A DNA stretch of 64,000 bases. It comes from Kryptolebias marmoratus (lineage: Eukaryota > Chordata > Actinopteri > Cyprinodontiformes > Rivulidae). The notes under the pieces were generated by a model, which did not search any database, was not told the DNA's origin, and was given only the letters and a program-made list of their open reading frames with translations. The translations under genes were made by a program, and so were the position numbers. Of this stretch, positions 49,961-61,123 are shown in pieces. The stretch's first letter is position 1; each line of letters starts with the position of its first letter. Location of the stretch: assembly GCF_001649575.2 (NCBI RefSeq), contig NC_051444.1:22114228-22178227 (forward strand). Direction: 5' to 3'.

Positions 49961-50670
49961 ATGCTCGGGAGAGAGGTTCTGCAGAGGGAACCCTGTGACA
50001 CAAAATTAATTTGTCTTAAATCAAATGATATGAGTCAAAGGTGGCAGGTCAGGGGGAGGCTGTAAATGTTTGAGAGCAAAAAAACGCCCGAGAGAGGATT
50101 TCCAACCTGCAGATGCAGAGATGCAGCTCGTTCTCCACTTCTCTTCAGATCTCTGCTTCTGTTTGAGGTGAATTACACATTTATACAAACTTGTCCTTCA
50201 CTTCAGCTCGGCCTGTTGGGATAATTTGACTCTGCATGTGTGAGAAACAAATGTTAAATTCATTAGTGTCCAGAAAAGAAAAAAAAATCAGATATCTAGA
50301 CGGGAAACTTGTAATGTGTGTGTGAGTGGGGGAAAAAAGGGGGAAGGCCTTGTGTAGGTGTAAGAATTCAACTGTGTTTGCAGCTTTTTTTTTCTTTCTT
50401 TCTTTTAAGTTGAAGGAAGGTTCCAGCAGCAGCAGCAGACTTCTTCCTCACCTGCTGCGGTGGCTGCCTCAGCCTGTATAATTTGGGATGTCTAATTGCT
50501 CTTTTAGGATATTTCAGCAGAGGAGTTCAGAGGGGAGAACTGTTCCGCGCTGTGCTACTATGTAATTTTATCCATGCCGCTGTCTCTCACTTCACACAGG
50601 GCTGATACCTTTTGCCTCCCCTCTCCTTTGTATCAATTGGTCGAAGTTCAGCCTATTGTCGCCACAAGTT

Positions 50671-50700
50671 TCTTTTATATCTGCGCTCAGTCTGAGGCGA
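50671..50700 (+). promoter_or_regulatory. fgf3 candidate core promoter
   Basis: A TATA-like TTTATAT (50674-50680) lies about 270 bases before the fgf3 ATG, at the boundary where the sequence becomes GC-rich. A start site near 50705 would give a 5' UTR of about 240 bases. Other start sites are possible. Confidence 0.35.
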
Positions 50701-50946
50701 GGCTCTCAGTCAGCTCCACGGGAGGGCTTTCCACAGAGGCGAGGAGGATCCCAGTTCTGGAGGACAGGAGGGCGTGGGGGGCCCGGCCGGCCGTGCTGTC
50801 AGAGTTGCCTCTCGGTCTCGGATGCGCGCGGGGGACCGGAGCTCTCCAGCGTTAGGGGTCCCCCGACACTTTTGGATGGGACCCGGAGGGCTGGACGGGA
50901 GGTGTCGCTTTTTTCGCCACAGTCGCCAGTCTCCAACCATGCCACA

Positions 50947-51199
50947 ATGCTGGTGATTCCTGTGCTGCTGCTGGTGCTGAGCCTGCTGGATCCCGTGCGT
51001 CCCCGGGCCCGCTGCGCGCCTGGCCACGGCCAGGCCTGTGACCCCCGGCGGCGGAGGGACGCCGGGGGCCGCGGGGGAGTGTACGAGCACCTCGGAGGAG
51101 CGCCGAGGCGCAGGAAGCTTTACTGCGCCACCAAGTACCATTTACAGATCCACGCGAATGGGAAAATAGACGGTTCACTGGAGGAGAACAACCCGCTCA
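50947..51199 (+). CDS. fgf3: fgf3 exon 1 (coding part)
   Basis: 253 coding bases, ending in phase 1 at CTCA|GTGAGT. It contains the signal peptide and the first strands of the beta-trefoil core. The frame stays open upstream for about 97 codons without an in-frame ATG. Confidence 0.95.
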
Positions 51200-52773
51200 G
51201 TGAGTACTTTTTAAATATACATTTTACTTAAAAACACAAATCAGACAGAAAAAAATACATTTCTATTAAACACATATTTTCATGGCGCCCTGTTTTGGTT
51301 TGGAACTTCTCAGCGCGCCTGTGCTATTATATTAACACAACTGATGTGATTAATCCACGAGGAAGTCTCGGGGGCCACTCGGAGGAGGGGGCCCCTGTTC
51401 ACTCCCGTGTGTGAAATCATGTCAGCGCAAAAGCTGCAGGTTAATCTCCCGAGTGTCGGGCCCCTCCACCACCCCCCACCGAAAAAAAAAAAAGAAGAAG
51501 CATTAACATCCAGGCGCGACAAAAGGCGCTGTCTTTAGCGGATGTGTTTATCTAATCAGAGGCTGTTAGGAGACTCTTCACGGCGCTGAATGAGCCAATC
51601 AATGCCCTGATTAAAGGGGCCAATAAACACATTCAGCGGGCCCCGACTATACCCGTCACACAAGTCAACTCTTAGAGTTAAACATTCTTATTTATTTTAT
51701 GTTTTCTGCATTTTAATAGAGATTTTTGACTGTTTTTTTCCGGTTTTGTTTTATCAGCAGGTGTGTTTAATTTGCTCTGCTTCGCTTTGTTTGGGACACA
51801 TTTCTGTTTGGGCATGTTAAATGGGCACTGAGCGGTGCTGTAGCTATTCGGATACATTTGAGCAAATTAAAGTGAACCACAATAGACCTTGAAATAAGCC
51901 GCTGCTGCTTTATTTACCCGTTTCTCTGTGTTTCAGGCATCATGGAAATCACAGCCGTGGATGTGGGCGTTGTGGCCATTAAAGGGCTTTTCTCAGGAAG
52001 ATATCTGGCCATGAACGACAAAGGAAGGCTGTACGCCTCGGTCAGTGGGAGACTATTTACCTGTTTACTTGTCAAAAATGCATTGTGTGAAATAAACGTA
52101 ACATATGGCTCAGTTTGTATTCTTCTCAAGACAAAATACACACACAACTGCATATAAAGGCAGAGTTAAAACGAAACTCAGCTCATACCCCCCCACCTTC
52201 AGTTTTCTATCTCATCAGCATCCCTGTTTTTCCACCTTCATTGGACTAGAAACTAGGAACAAAAAAAACTTGAATTTGACCAGCCAAAGTTCAAATTAAA
52301 TGTCAGAGGCTGCTCAGTTTTTATCTGTTTTCACGCTCTCGTTTATCTGTGAACTGTTTGTTGACAAATGTGGTTCACTCCCTCTCTCCTTGTTTCACCA
52401 GGAAGTGTTCAATAAAGAGTGTGAGTTCGTGGAGCGCATCCACGAGTTGGGCTACAACACGTACGCGTCGCGCCACCACTCCACAGAGCAGCCGCTGCCC
52501 CCGGGAGGAGGAGGAGGAGGCGGCGGCAGCAACAAGCGCCGGGCCAGCATCAAGAGGCAGTGGTATGTTTCCATCAACGGCAAAGGGAGGCCGCGGCGAG
52601 GCTTCAAGACCCGGAGCACCGATAAAGCCTCGCTCTTTTTGCCCCGGGTGCTGGGCAACAAGGACCACGAGATGGTGAGGAGGCTGAGGGACAGTCAAGG
52701 CGCGCACCACCACACGCATAACCAAGGCGAGCGGCGGCGACGCCGGCATCGAGCCAGGAAAGGCCGGGGCTGA
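50947..52773 (+). CDS. fgf3: Fibroblast growth factor 3
   Basis: FGF3 is a secreted, heparan-sulfate-binding FGF receptor ligand used in ear, hindbrain, pharyngeal and tail development. Exons are 50947-51199, 51937-52040 and 52402-52773, with GT-AG introns. The second exon is exactly 104 bases, the size typical of FGF exon 2. The protein is 242 residues (human about 239). Residues 1-19 are a hydrophobic signal peptide, followed by the '[16 protein letters not shown]' start of the beta-trefoil (55-69). '[10 protein letters not shown]' is at 101-110, '[17 protein letters not shown]' at 126-142, and '[19 protein letters not shown]' at 173-191, which carries heparin-binding basic residues. The C-terminus is strongly basic and resembles a nuclear or nucleolar localisation signal. 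Eight glycines (154-161) sit in the loop before 'WYVS'. The human Asn-Gly-Ser glycosylation site is Asp-Gly-Ser here (75-77). The ATG at 50947 is chosen because the signal peptide follows directly. Confidence 0.97.
51937..52040 (+). CDS. fgf3: fgf3 exon 2
   Basis: 104 bases, with acceptor gtttcag|GC and donor CCTCG|GTCAGT. It encodes '[18 protein letters not shown]' and the 'GRYLAM' core. Confidence 0.96.
52402..52773 (+). CDS. fgf3: fgf3 exon 3 with stop
   Basis: 372 bases, with acceptor ttcaccag|GAA and TGA at 52771-52773. It encodes the second half of the beta-trefoil, the poly-Gly loop and the basic tail. Confidence 0.96.
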   Translation, partial: EVFNKECEFVERIHELGYNTYASRHHSTEQPLPPGGGGGGGGSNKRRASIKRQWYVSINGKGRPRRGFKTRSTDKASLFLPRVLGNKDHEMVRRLRDSQGAHHHTHNQGERRRRRHRARKGRG

Positions 52774-53984
52774 CGGTCAGATGACTCTTTTAGAGACTGG
52801 CTCTATCCTCCTGTGACTCCTCTACAGATGGATTCTTGACCTCGGCACATGCCGCAGCTCAACTGCGATGGAGGATTTGGGGTTAACGGATTGGATCCTG
52901 CACTCTGGATTAGTGGAAGTTTTTGTCCATGTGCAGAGGAAGAGACAACGATCCATAGAGCAAATGAAAACTCAGAGGCAGCCCCAAATGTTTGGGCTGC
53001 GAAGGCCTTCACAAAGTCCCGCCACTTTCAGGAGACTGACCCTCCACTGCTGTATAATCCTCTATGAACTGATGTCCGAGTTCTTCCAAATGCTTCTGTC
53101 TTGTAAACAAATGTATTAAGATAGCTGAAAATATCCATCCTATGTTGTAAAAACTTGTCTTTTAAGGTGTCATCTCACCAGCAACTTTAATCAAACAGCT
53201 TCAGAAAGAGCTTCCACTTTTGCTGAACGGAGTCAACCAGAACGGCAGCTTTTCATCCGTCCCACGCAGAGACAACTTAATATTTAGCCATTCGGAAGTG
53301 CTGTCAAACATGATGGATAACGAAGAGAGAACTTTACTCGGAGAAGCACTTTTTAAAAAAAAATGTCATATTCATGTTAAGAAGCGTATAGAAATCAGAG
53401 AGAGAAGCTTCTGTCTGCTCCTTTCTCACAATGTGATAGTCTACTGTCTGTAAACTCAGAGAGCTATACTTTGTTTATTTTACTAGTGATATAAATATTT
53501 ATTTGGTGTGTGAGTTGTAACTTATTGATAAGCCTGTTTCTACATTTTACCAATTGTTGTTTCATAGTTTCACTCACTGCCTGGTTCCAGCATAAACACC
53601 ATGGTATTTACCTTTAAAAAAAAAAGAAAGAAAAAGTTGTCTGATTTCTTTTTTTTTTCTTGTTTTTTTTTTTCTTTCACAAAATTTGTCTTCGCAGACT
53701 CAAATCTAATTCTTCTGTCTTCAGTGAGAGCAACCTCTGCCACAGACAAGGTTTTATTCCAGACTGCCTTAGTATTTGAGTTTTATGTGTGGAAAACACA
53801 GGTCCTGTTTTACACTCCGGTTCATTCAGCTCTCTGATTGCTGCATCACAAAAAAAGTAAAAGGGCACAATAGGATATTTAGTTTCTGATGAAAAGTGTA
53901 AAACCACAGACCCAGGTTTCACTCAGCGCTCCCCCTGTAGTCTCTGCCCCAAAGTCACAGTATGTCTAATAACATTCAAATAAA
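52774..53984 (+). other. fgf3 3' UTR with polyadenylation signal
   Basis: AATAAA at 53979-53984 is the first convincing downstream signal, about 1.2 kb after the stop. The region contains AU-rich words such as 'aaatatttatttgg' (about 53494), consistent with an unstable developmental mRNA. No other gene is seen in it. The true end needs transcript data. Confidence 0.45.
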
Positions 53985-54079
53985 AAGACAAAACTATGTG
54001 TAGAAGTGAAGTAAACAAGCAGTTAGGTTGGTTGATTATGTGTGTGTGATTTGTGTGTTTCAGGGGGAAAATGAGGAGG

Positions 54080-54480
54080 ATTATTTTAGGGGTTTTACCC
54101 TCCCTAAATCTCCCTCTTTCCCCAACTCCTCCACATATCCAGCTCTCCCCGCTGCAGCTTATTTCCTAGAGTGGCCACCTGTTGCCGCAGCACGGCCGAG
54201 CAGAAACCGCAGGGATGGCCATCAATGAGAAACTCGCCACTAAGCAGCGGCGCGACTCATTTGGAAGTTCAGGTTTTGCCCTGCCTTGTTCCCATCTATA
54301 GGCAGCGGCATATAAAGCCTTGTCATTCTATACCTGCAGGCAGGGGAGGCTTCCTGGCCGGGACAAAGGCTCCTCCCAGGGGGGGCCTGGGAAGCGATGC
54401 TGCCTGAGACTTTTAAAGCTTCTTTTTGAAACGCCGACCAAAAGCTGCGGCCGATAAACAAAACTGGCCCTCCTGAAAGC
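54080..54480. promoter_or_regulatory. Candidate regulatory block downstream of fgf3
   Basis: GC-balanced to GC-rich sequence includes 'gcagcggcatataaagcctt' and several CpGs, with no splice-compatible exon. The short open frames here have no recognisable domain. It may be an fgf3/fgf4 enhancer. Confidence 0.3.
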
Positions 54481-54489
54481 AGAAACTGT

Positions 54490-54760
54490 GTCATACAAAG
54501 TGTAACACCTCGCTGAGGCTCGTTATGAATGCCGGACTCTAATATTACTCACCAGGAATGCAGGACTTGAGAGAGGTTAGGGCCTTTTGTGGCCTCTGTC
54601 CGAAACCCGCCTGCTTTATTTAACGGCATTTTATCTTCTGAATATCCTCCTACTTTTTTTGAATCCCATAAACTGCTGGGGCTGCAATAAGCTTTAATAG
54701 ATTATCAGCTGGTCAATAAAAACAGACACTCATCTGTAATATTCTGAATGTGTTCTCCTT
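54490..54760. promoter_or_regulatory. Second candidate regulatory block downstream of fgf3
   Basis: A non-repetitive stretch with homeodomain-like and Hox/Cdx-like AT words ('ctttatttaacggcatttta', 'gctttaatagattatcagct') embedded in mixed-composition DNA. Judged by appearance only. Confidence 0.27.
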
Positions 54761-54769
54761 GAGGAGCAT

Positions 54770-57700
54770 TTTCACATGAATGACATAATAGGTAAACGAC
54801 TCTAAGCCCATTGTTGGGAGAAGAAAACATAAAGGCTCTCTTTCATCACAGCCTCAATAAGCAGGGAATTATTGGGACATGTTTTCATCCTTTGAGGTGG
54901 GCAGCATGTGTGCTTTCAGGTCACTTAGATCAGTTCGAATCCCTCTTGACTGACTTGGCTGGGAGATCATTTACCTTCAAGGTGACATTTAATGATACAA
55001 ACAATCAAAAATTGCTTAAATTTAAAAAAACAGATTAAAATTCTGAGCTCTTTAAAAGTAAATATTCGTATAGTAAAACAGGTAAGAATGGGGGGAAATA
55101 GATGCCTCTGAATAAAAATGATTTCCCCAGGCAAGTGCTCTTGCTTTCTGAATGAATGAAAATAATGAAGTCCATAAAAATAAGTCTTTATTTCCTGCAA
55201 GATCATGCAAATATATAAAATGGAAAACAAAATGGAAACATGATTTGGAGAAAGAAAATGTGAAAAAACTCTGAAACTGTGCTACAAACAGATGTTTAAC
55301 ACAGCTTCAGCTCCATGCAGGTGAAGGCAGGAAGTGTGTAAACAGGGACCTCTACAGGCAGACAGACGCTTGGCTCCGGGCCTCATGAAGCCAAACATTT
55401 GATTTGTTTCAGTTTGGTGTGGATGCCCTCTGCAGACAGCTCAAAGCCACCAAACGCAACAACCATCAAACCTCTTCAAATGACAAGGGAGCCAAAAGGC
55501 AAAGGGCATCTGTTTAGTTGGAATTAACAAAAAATAAATAAATAAATAAAATTCTTCTTCTTTTTAAAAAAGTTTTCAACTTAGTGGAAAATCCTTCTTG
55601 TAAGGCTTCAATCAGTCTTGAACTAGGAAATATTTGAAGACATTTTGAAGGGTTTGAATGTGACAAGAATTTCTACAGTAAAGTGATCACATTTTGATGT
55701 GTGAACTGAAAAGGAAGGGTAAAGAAAACCAAGATATAAATAAATATTAAAGCTGTTGATAACCACACTTGTGTCTCTCACTCCTCCTCTTACGAGAGGC
55801 AGATAAAAACACAGACTGAAAAGTTAGTCTTAAACAAATAGTTTGCTGTGCAAAAACTATAAGAACTCAAAGATTCTTGAACCATGAGCACGAGAAGACT
55901 TCGATGATCACACACGTGCATTATTTTTAATGCTTCTCTAGTGTTTTATGTCAAACACATGACAAGTTAAAAAAAAACCTCTCACCATCAGTTTTAAAGA
56001 GAAAAACATTCAAAGGTAAAATATGACTGGAGTCTGTGGTAGCTTGGTTGCACACTCTAAAGGGTTTTGACAGAAACCCACAAGTTATAAAGCAGTGAGA
56101 GACACACTGGGTGAAAGAAGACAAAAATGTTCATGTTTTGTTGTATAATTTGTATGTGTACTAAAAAGAGGCAGTGGGAGTAAGAAGAGTTAGCAAAATT
56201 TGGAAAGTTTCAACAGCTCATAAGATTAAAGTCAGTTTAGGATCCACAGTCACCTGAACATTGTGGAAAATTTCCCAAAACTATTGAATCTAAACTGTGT
56301 AAACTACTAAAGCTATCAAAATGCCAGTTCAGTCAGTCAAGATCCAACTTCTTGTAACTCATTTAAACTTTAAATTATGTTTCTACTATGAAGTATGCAT
56401 ATGCTATAGAGCTCTCTATAGAGAGCTAAGTTTCCTCACTCATATCTCAGAATCCCTTTGGTGAGTATGGGGAGATTTCTTGCAATTTTTTGTGAATTTC
56501 CACCACATCAGACAGTGGACTGCTACCAAAAGACATGGCTCAGTAGCCCCAGTCTGGCTGGAAACTCGCTCTATAATTTGCATAAACTTTATTTTTTAAT
56601 GCTGGATGGAAAAAAAAACTGTGAACATGATACTAATAAGGGTGGTTAAATTTCGAAAAATGTACCCAAATAAATATAAAAATAAATCTTAGTATGTTTT
56701 AATAAAAAAAGAAAATGCACCCAGAGCTTGAAAAAACATTTTTAAAGCGGTAGCATCATCTGTTTGTGGAGGAATTTTGCTCACGTGGACAAATATTACC
56801 AGAATAAGCCTCTTTGTTGATCCAGTCTGTTGCAGTTCAGTGACAGCTGTCTGACTGGCCTGCATCCAACTGCACTGTACCAGCAAAATAGGAGAAAAAA
56901 TGCTTCCTTTTTTCACAGTTTGGATTTACACAACGAGATATATGCCCAGGGTTTATTTATCCTCTCGCCTGCCATTTACACATATGACCTGAGTCTAGAG
57001 TGAGTTCTAAAAATAAAACTAATTAACCTCATTAGTCTAATTCAAAGGTTGATAACTAGTTGAAAAAATCCATAACATATGAGACAAACAGCAAGAAAGA
57101 GAAAGGTAGCCTTTTCTGACCAAATATAAATCCAGGTTTCTGTCCTGAGCCCGTTCTCATGAGTTCTGCCATGCCTTATACAAAACTTGTTGTTAAACAA
57201 TAAACAAAGAAAAAGCAGCGCATGAGTGCCTGAGCTGAATGTTGAGACATTTTAAGCCCTGAATCGCAGCTGCCGCCCTGTGAAATCTAAAACCCCGTCC
57301 CCTCAGCATAATTCATTGCGTACCTGCAACCTGAGACCACAATGACTTCAGCGCAACATAAACAGAAAATAAAAACCGGACATAACTCGCAAATGTCTTG
57401 CACGGCTGAAAAACGTCATCTTAACCTACCTTTAGTTCAACGTGACACACACACACACACACACAAAAGAGAGAGTTTACAGAACCATGGACAGCAACAA
57501 CACAGAACCTGCTCATCTGCACGGCTCACATGTGTCATCAGACTCCTGGGACTGAATCTGCTCACGAGTTTCATGCAGCCAGGAGGGTTTTCTGCTGGCT
57601 TCAGTGTTTATGACTGAATGAATATCCTCTTGTTGAAACGCCCTCAAAGTCCTAATAGATGGTTTTTTTTTTCAGCCAGGAGGAGCAGGTGGCACAGGAT

Positions 57701-57900
57701 CCAACACTTTTCCAGAAGTTGCTTTTTATGGCATGCCAACCATCCTCTTGTCTTGACATGGCATTGTCCAGTAGCCATCCAACTATTCCAGTGCTTCAGT
57801 TGTTCTGAATATTTATCACACCAGCTCAAAGGTCAGGCACTCCTTTCAGTTGTCCTCAAAAGGACAGGGATCAATAAGTTCTTCCGACTTTGCTGTAGTT
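54770..57900. other. fgf3-fgf4 intergenic, non-coding
   Basis: AT-rich DNA with no gene recognised. It includes an (AAAT)n tract (about 55530-55550), an 18-bp palindrome (56410-56427) and a (CA)n microsatellite (57445-57465). Confidence 0.5.
56410..56427. repeat. Perfect 18-bp palindrome
   Basis: AGCTCTCTATAGAGAGCT is its own reverse complement, with no loop. Confidence 0.9.
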
Positions 57901-57904
57901 CAGG

Positions 57905-58800
57905 ACAGTTCAGAGCTCAGTTTAGTTCAATTAATTTATTTCTATAGTGCCTCTTTACAACAAGCCACCTGAGGGCATTAGGTAACAAAAATAAGTCCAA
58001 ATTCAGTTCAAACCAGAACCAGATTTGACTCTATTTAAAGTCAGTTCAGTCCAATTATAACTCAAAACAATAACATAAAAGTTATTCAGTAAGGTAGCAG
58101 ATTGATTCAAATCCTCCTTCAGTACAATTGCCCATCATGAGCAGCACATTGGCGACAGTGAAAAGAAGCAACACGAAGCGAAACGTCCAGCAGAACCAGG
58201 CTCAGGATAGGCAGCCATTTGCTTCGACTGGCGGGGTTTTTAGAGGACAGGAAAGAGGGACGGGCAAAAACAGAATGACTGGTCCAGGTGTTTTTTTTTT
58301 CTCTTTTTTATGGGAAGAGACACAAAGAAAAACAGGTTAATGACAGCAAGGATTGTATGTACAAACATGGAGAGTAAAGACAGCAGCAGAGTGAGGGAAT
58401 GTGGTCAGTTTGTCCTCCAGCAGCCTGAGCCTATAGCAGCAGAACTAAGGGAGAGCTCAGGAATCCCAAACCAACCCTAACTATCAGATTTATCAAAAAC
58501 CCAGTCTTAAAGCAGACATGGTGTCAGCCTCATGGACAGAAACTGGAAGTTGGTTCCACAAGTGAGGAGCCTAATAGCTGAAAGCTCTGCCTCCTGTTCT
58601 ATTTTTAGAAACTCTAGGAACCACTAGTAAACCTGCAGTCTGAGAGTGAAGTGCTCTGTTAGGAAAATATGGAACAATAAGATCTTTAATATAAGATGGA
58701 GCTTGGTTGTTGAGAGCTTTGTATGTTAGATGTGAGAGAAAGTGAAAGGCTGCAAAGTTTGCTCCTAAGATGCTCAGGTACAAAACCCCCAACTTCTGTC
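57905..58800 (-). mobile_element. 5'-truncated non-LTR retrotransposon (C-terminus plus 3' UTR)
   Basis: Read on the minus strand, the element starts inside the end of a reverse transcriptase protein: 'SHLTYKALNNQAPSYIKDL', then 'LLVVPR' and 'GGRAFSY'. After an in-frame TAG (about 58576) it continues 'APHLWNQLPVSVHEADT'. The rest is its 3' UTR ('cgaagcaaatggctgcctat', 'agaaccaggctcagga' on the plus strand). It ends in 'ctatagaaataaattaattg', the typical tail. Truncation at the 5' side is normal for these elements. The L2/CR1-like affiliation is by motif only. Confidence 0.82.
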
Positions 58801-59500
58801 TTGTCTGAGTTCAAAAGCAGAAAACTATAGGAGCCATCCAGGTTTGTCATGATCATAATCTAAGTTATTTACTGAATTTAGCGAATTTTGAGTCGGGACC
58901 AGTTTGTAGAGCAAATCTTCAATTTTGAGGATTCGATCAGCTCCCCTGGATGTCCGAGTCATGGAGATTGATAGTTCCAGACCTTCAGTTTACCCTGAGA
59001 GAGAGGTGTGTAAAACTGAAGCTGAAAGAATTATGTTAGCAGTCCGTGTGACTCATCCTGCATTATGGTTTTCCCTGTGGTCTTTGACAGGCAGCGCACA
59101 GGTTTAATGGACCACAACTCATGGTTTTGGACCATCTGTTCCAAGGGTCCATTCGCAATCTTGGTTTCTGGTTGGTGTTTGTGGAGCATCATCAACCATG
59201 AGGCCAGACAGGACAGGACGGCCTTGAAGATCTTTATTCATGAAGCCATTCTGCGGCACAGAATAACCCCCCCAAAAAAACAACAAAAACCCTGCGTTGT
59301 TGTGTCTTAAGGATCAGTGAGATGTGAACGTGAGAAAACGCTTCATGCGTGGACAATGAGGAGCAGGACAGAACCACCCCAGAGATCAAAGACCCGCAAT
59401 CATGCTTTGGAAAAAGAAAAAAAAAAAAACCTCACGCGTTTCTGAGACAAACTTTTACAAGTAATCAACAAGATAAACATTCATTTTAACATGTCATGGA
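58801..59500. other. Non-coding stretch
   Basis: No gene recognised. A-rich runs lie at 59270-59290 and 59408-59432. Confidence 0.45.
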
Positions 59501-59504
59501 AGGT

Positions 59505-60420
59505 AGGCGGTGTTGGTGTGTCTGGTTTGTTAGCTAAATATCTCATAAACCACTGCACAGATTTTAATGAAACTCACAGAAACTGGATGTACGTCTACAA
59601 CTGGTTAACCCTTGGAGTTAACCCATGATGTCAGCTGCAGCCAACTGACCTTGGGAAACACAAAAATTACTATAAGTCACACAATTTTCAAGATATTGAG
59701 CAAATATCTGGTGCGGTTGTAGCTGAGAGTCATCCTTATCACACACTCTGATTGATAATAATCACAAGAAAACTGTGTTTAAAACTTTGCCAATAGTTAT
59801 TGGAATCAGTTCTGTCTGTCTGTTAGCTAAATATCGCATGACTCAGAGGACAGGTTTCTAATGAAACTCTCAGGATATAATCACTGGATGTACATCTACA
59901 TCTGATTAAATATTGGAGCCAACCCATTTTAAGATGGCCGCTACAGCCAGCTGACCTTGAAAAACACAAAAGTAGCTTTAAGTCTCTCAACTTTACAGAT
60001 ATTCAGCTAAAATTTGCTGTGTAAATAGCTGAAAGTCTTCCCAAGCACCGACTGTGAACACGACATGTTGAAGGAGCTCCTTGCTTAAAACTTTGGCATT
60101 ACCTGTTTGAGTCAGCTCTGTCTGTCTGTTAGCAAAATACCTCATAACTCGCTGGATGGATTTTAACAAAACTTTCAGAAAGTAATCACTGCATGTGCAC
60201 CTACAACTGATAAACTTTTGGAGTAAACCCAATTTGAGATGGTCACCACAATTTAGTAAAATCAGCAAACACAAAAATGGCTATAAGTCCCAAAGTTTTA
60301 CAGATATTGAGCTCAAATTTGGTGTTGTGGTAGCTGAGAGTCATCCCCAGCATTTAGTTTGAGCGATAATTTGCTACAACTTCACCGTGATCTTGGTTTA
60401 AAACTTGAAAGGTGGCGTAA
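59505..60420 (+). repeat. Family A, three tandem units (forward)
   Basis: Unit starts, marked by the shared 'gttagc' plus 'aatat/aatac' words, fall at 59529, 59822 and 60128, so the periods are 293 and 306 bases. Each unit repeats in order 'cagattttaatgaaactc', 'ggatgtac...ctaca', 'acaaaaat...ctataagt' and 'tagctgagagtcatcc'. Confidence 0.92.
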
Positions 60421-60789
60421 GTTTCGAACTGCTGAACTCACGTCACAGTTTTCCAGATTAAGGTCTAGAGACTGAGGGTGGGCTCAGCGACCATCACTTA
60501 ACATGCTGCAGACTATTTAGTCTTACCATTGTTTTGTGTCAGGGCCAGGGACATGATTTCCCGACCACCAGTCTTAAGTGAGGGCCCCTTTTTTTCATTT
60601 GGTTGAATTGGACCTGTGTTTTTTCCTGTTATTGTTCATTTATAGATCTGTCTCCTGTCTGCACAACACGGACTGTTAACTTGGCTGTTTCCGATTTTAC
60701 ATCCTCCCATACATAAATTATGATATTCTGCTGCTGATAATGAAAGCCTTTACACAAAGACGGTTCCCTCCCTCCTCCGCCTCCTATTA

Positions 60790-60806
60790 TAATAAAGTCT
60801 TTATTA
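60790..60806. promoter_or_regulatory. 17-bp palindrome with Cdx/Hox-like half-sites, upstream of fgf4
   Basis: TAATAAAG and CTTTATTA arms are separated by one base, about 130 bases upstream of the fgf4 TATA box. TTTATTA-type words are bound by Cdx/posterior Hox factors. Binding here is inferred. Confidence 0.35.
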
Positions 60807-60937
60807 GTTTATTTTCTAAAAAAAAAAAAACTTTTTCTCTGCGATAAGTCCGCTATTATTTAGCTACAATAAAAGCCGCGAACGTGCAGTTCGCAGATTT
60901 CTCCCAAGTGTCAGCTGTGATGTAATGTGTCTGTAGG

Positions 60938-60945
60938 TATAAATA
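60938..60945 (+). promoter_or_regulatory. fgf4 TATA box
   Basis: TATAAATA sits at the left edge of the GC-rich first exon, predicting a start site near 60968. The ATG at 60953 would then be outside the mRNA, and the in-frame ATGs at 61025 and 61124 would be inside. Confidence 0.65.
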
Positions 60946-61123
60946 TAGAGGCATGGCTGCTCCGCGTCCGCGCAGATCAGTGTCGCTCCGGCGCTGCAGC
61001 CAGAGTGCGCCTGTCGGTCTGGGAATGAGCGCGACTCTGTCCCCCCGCCGCCTCATCTGCTTCTTCCTCCGCGCCCCCCGGAGGGCCAAGCGCCGGGAGG
61101 CCGCTCTCAGAGCCGGAGCCGGC

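Noticed and set aside
9400..50640. fgf19 between lto1 and fgf3
   Set aside because: Looked for FGF19-type exons (e.g. a 'DGYNVYRSEKHRLPV'-like strand) and found none. If present, it lies outside the window.
50710..51141. Minus-strand open frame of 143 codons over fgf3 exon 1
   Set aside because: Shadow frame of GC-rich coding sequence. The plus strand has clear FGF3 homology and splice sites.
60953..61123. Upstream ATG at 60953 as the fgf4 start
   Set aside because: It lies only 15 bases after the TATA box, so it should be upstream of the transcription start. The signal peptide begins at 61124.
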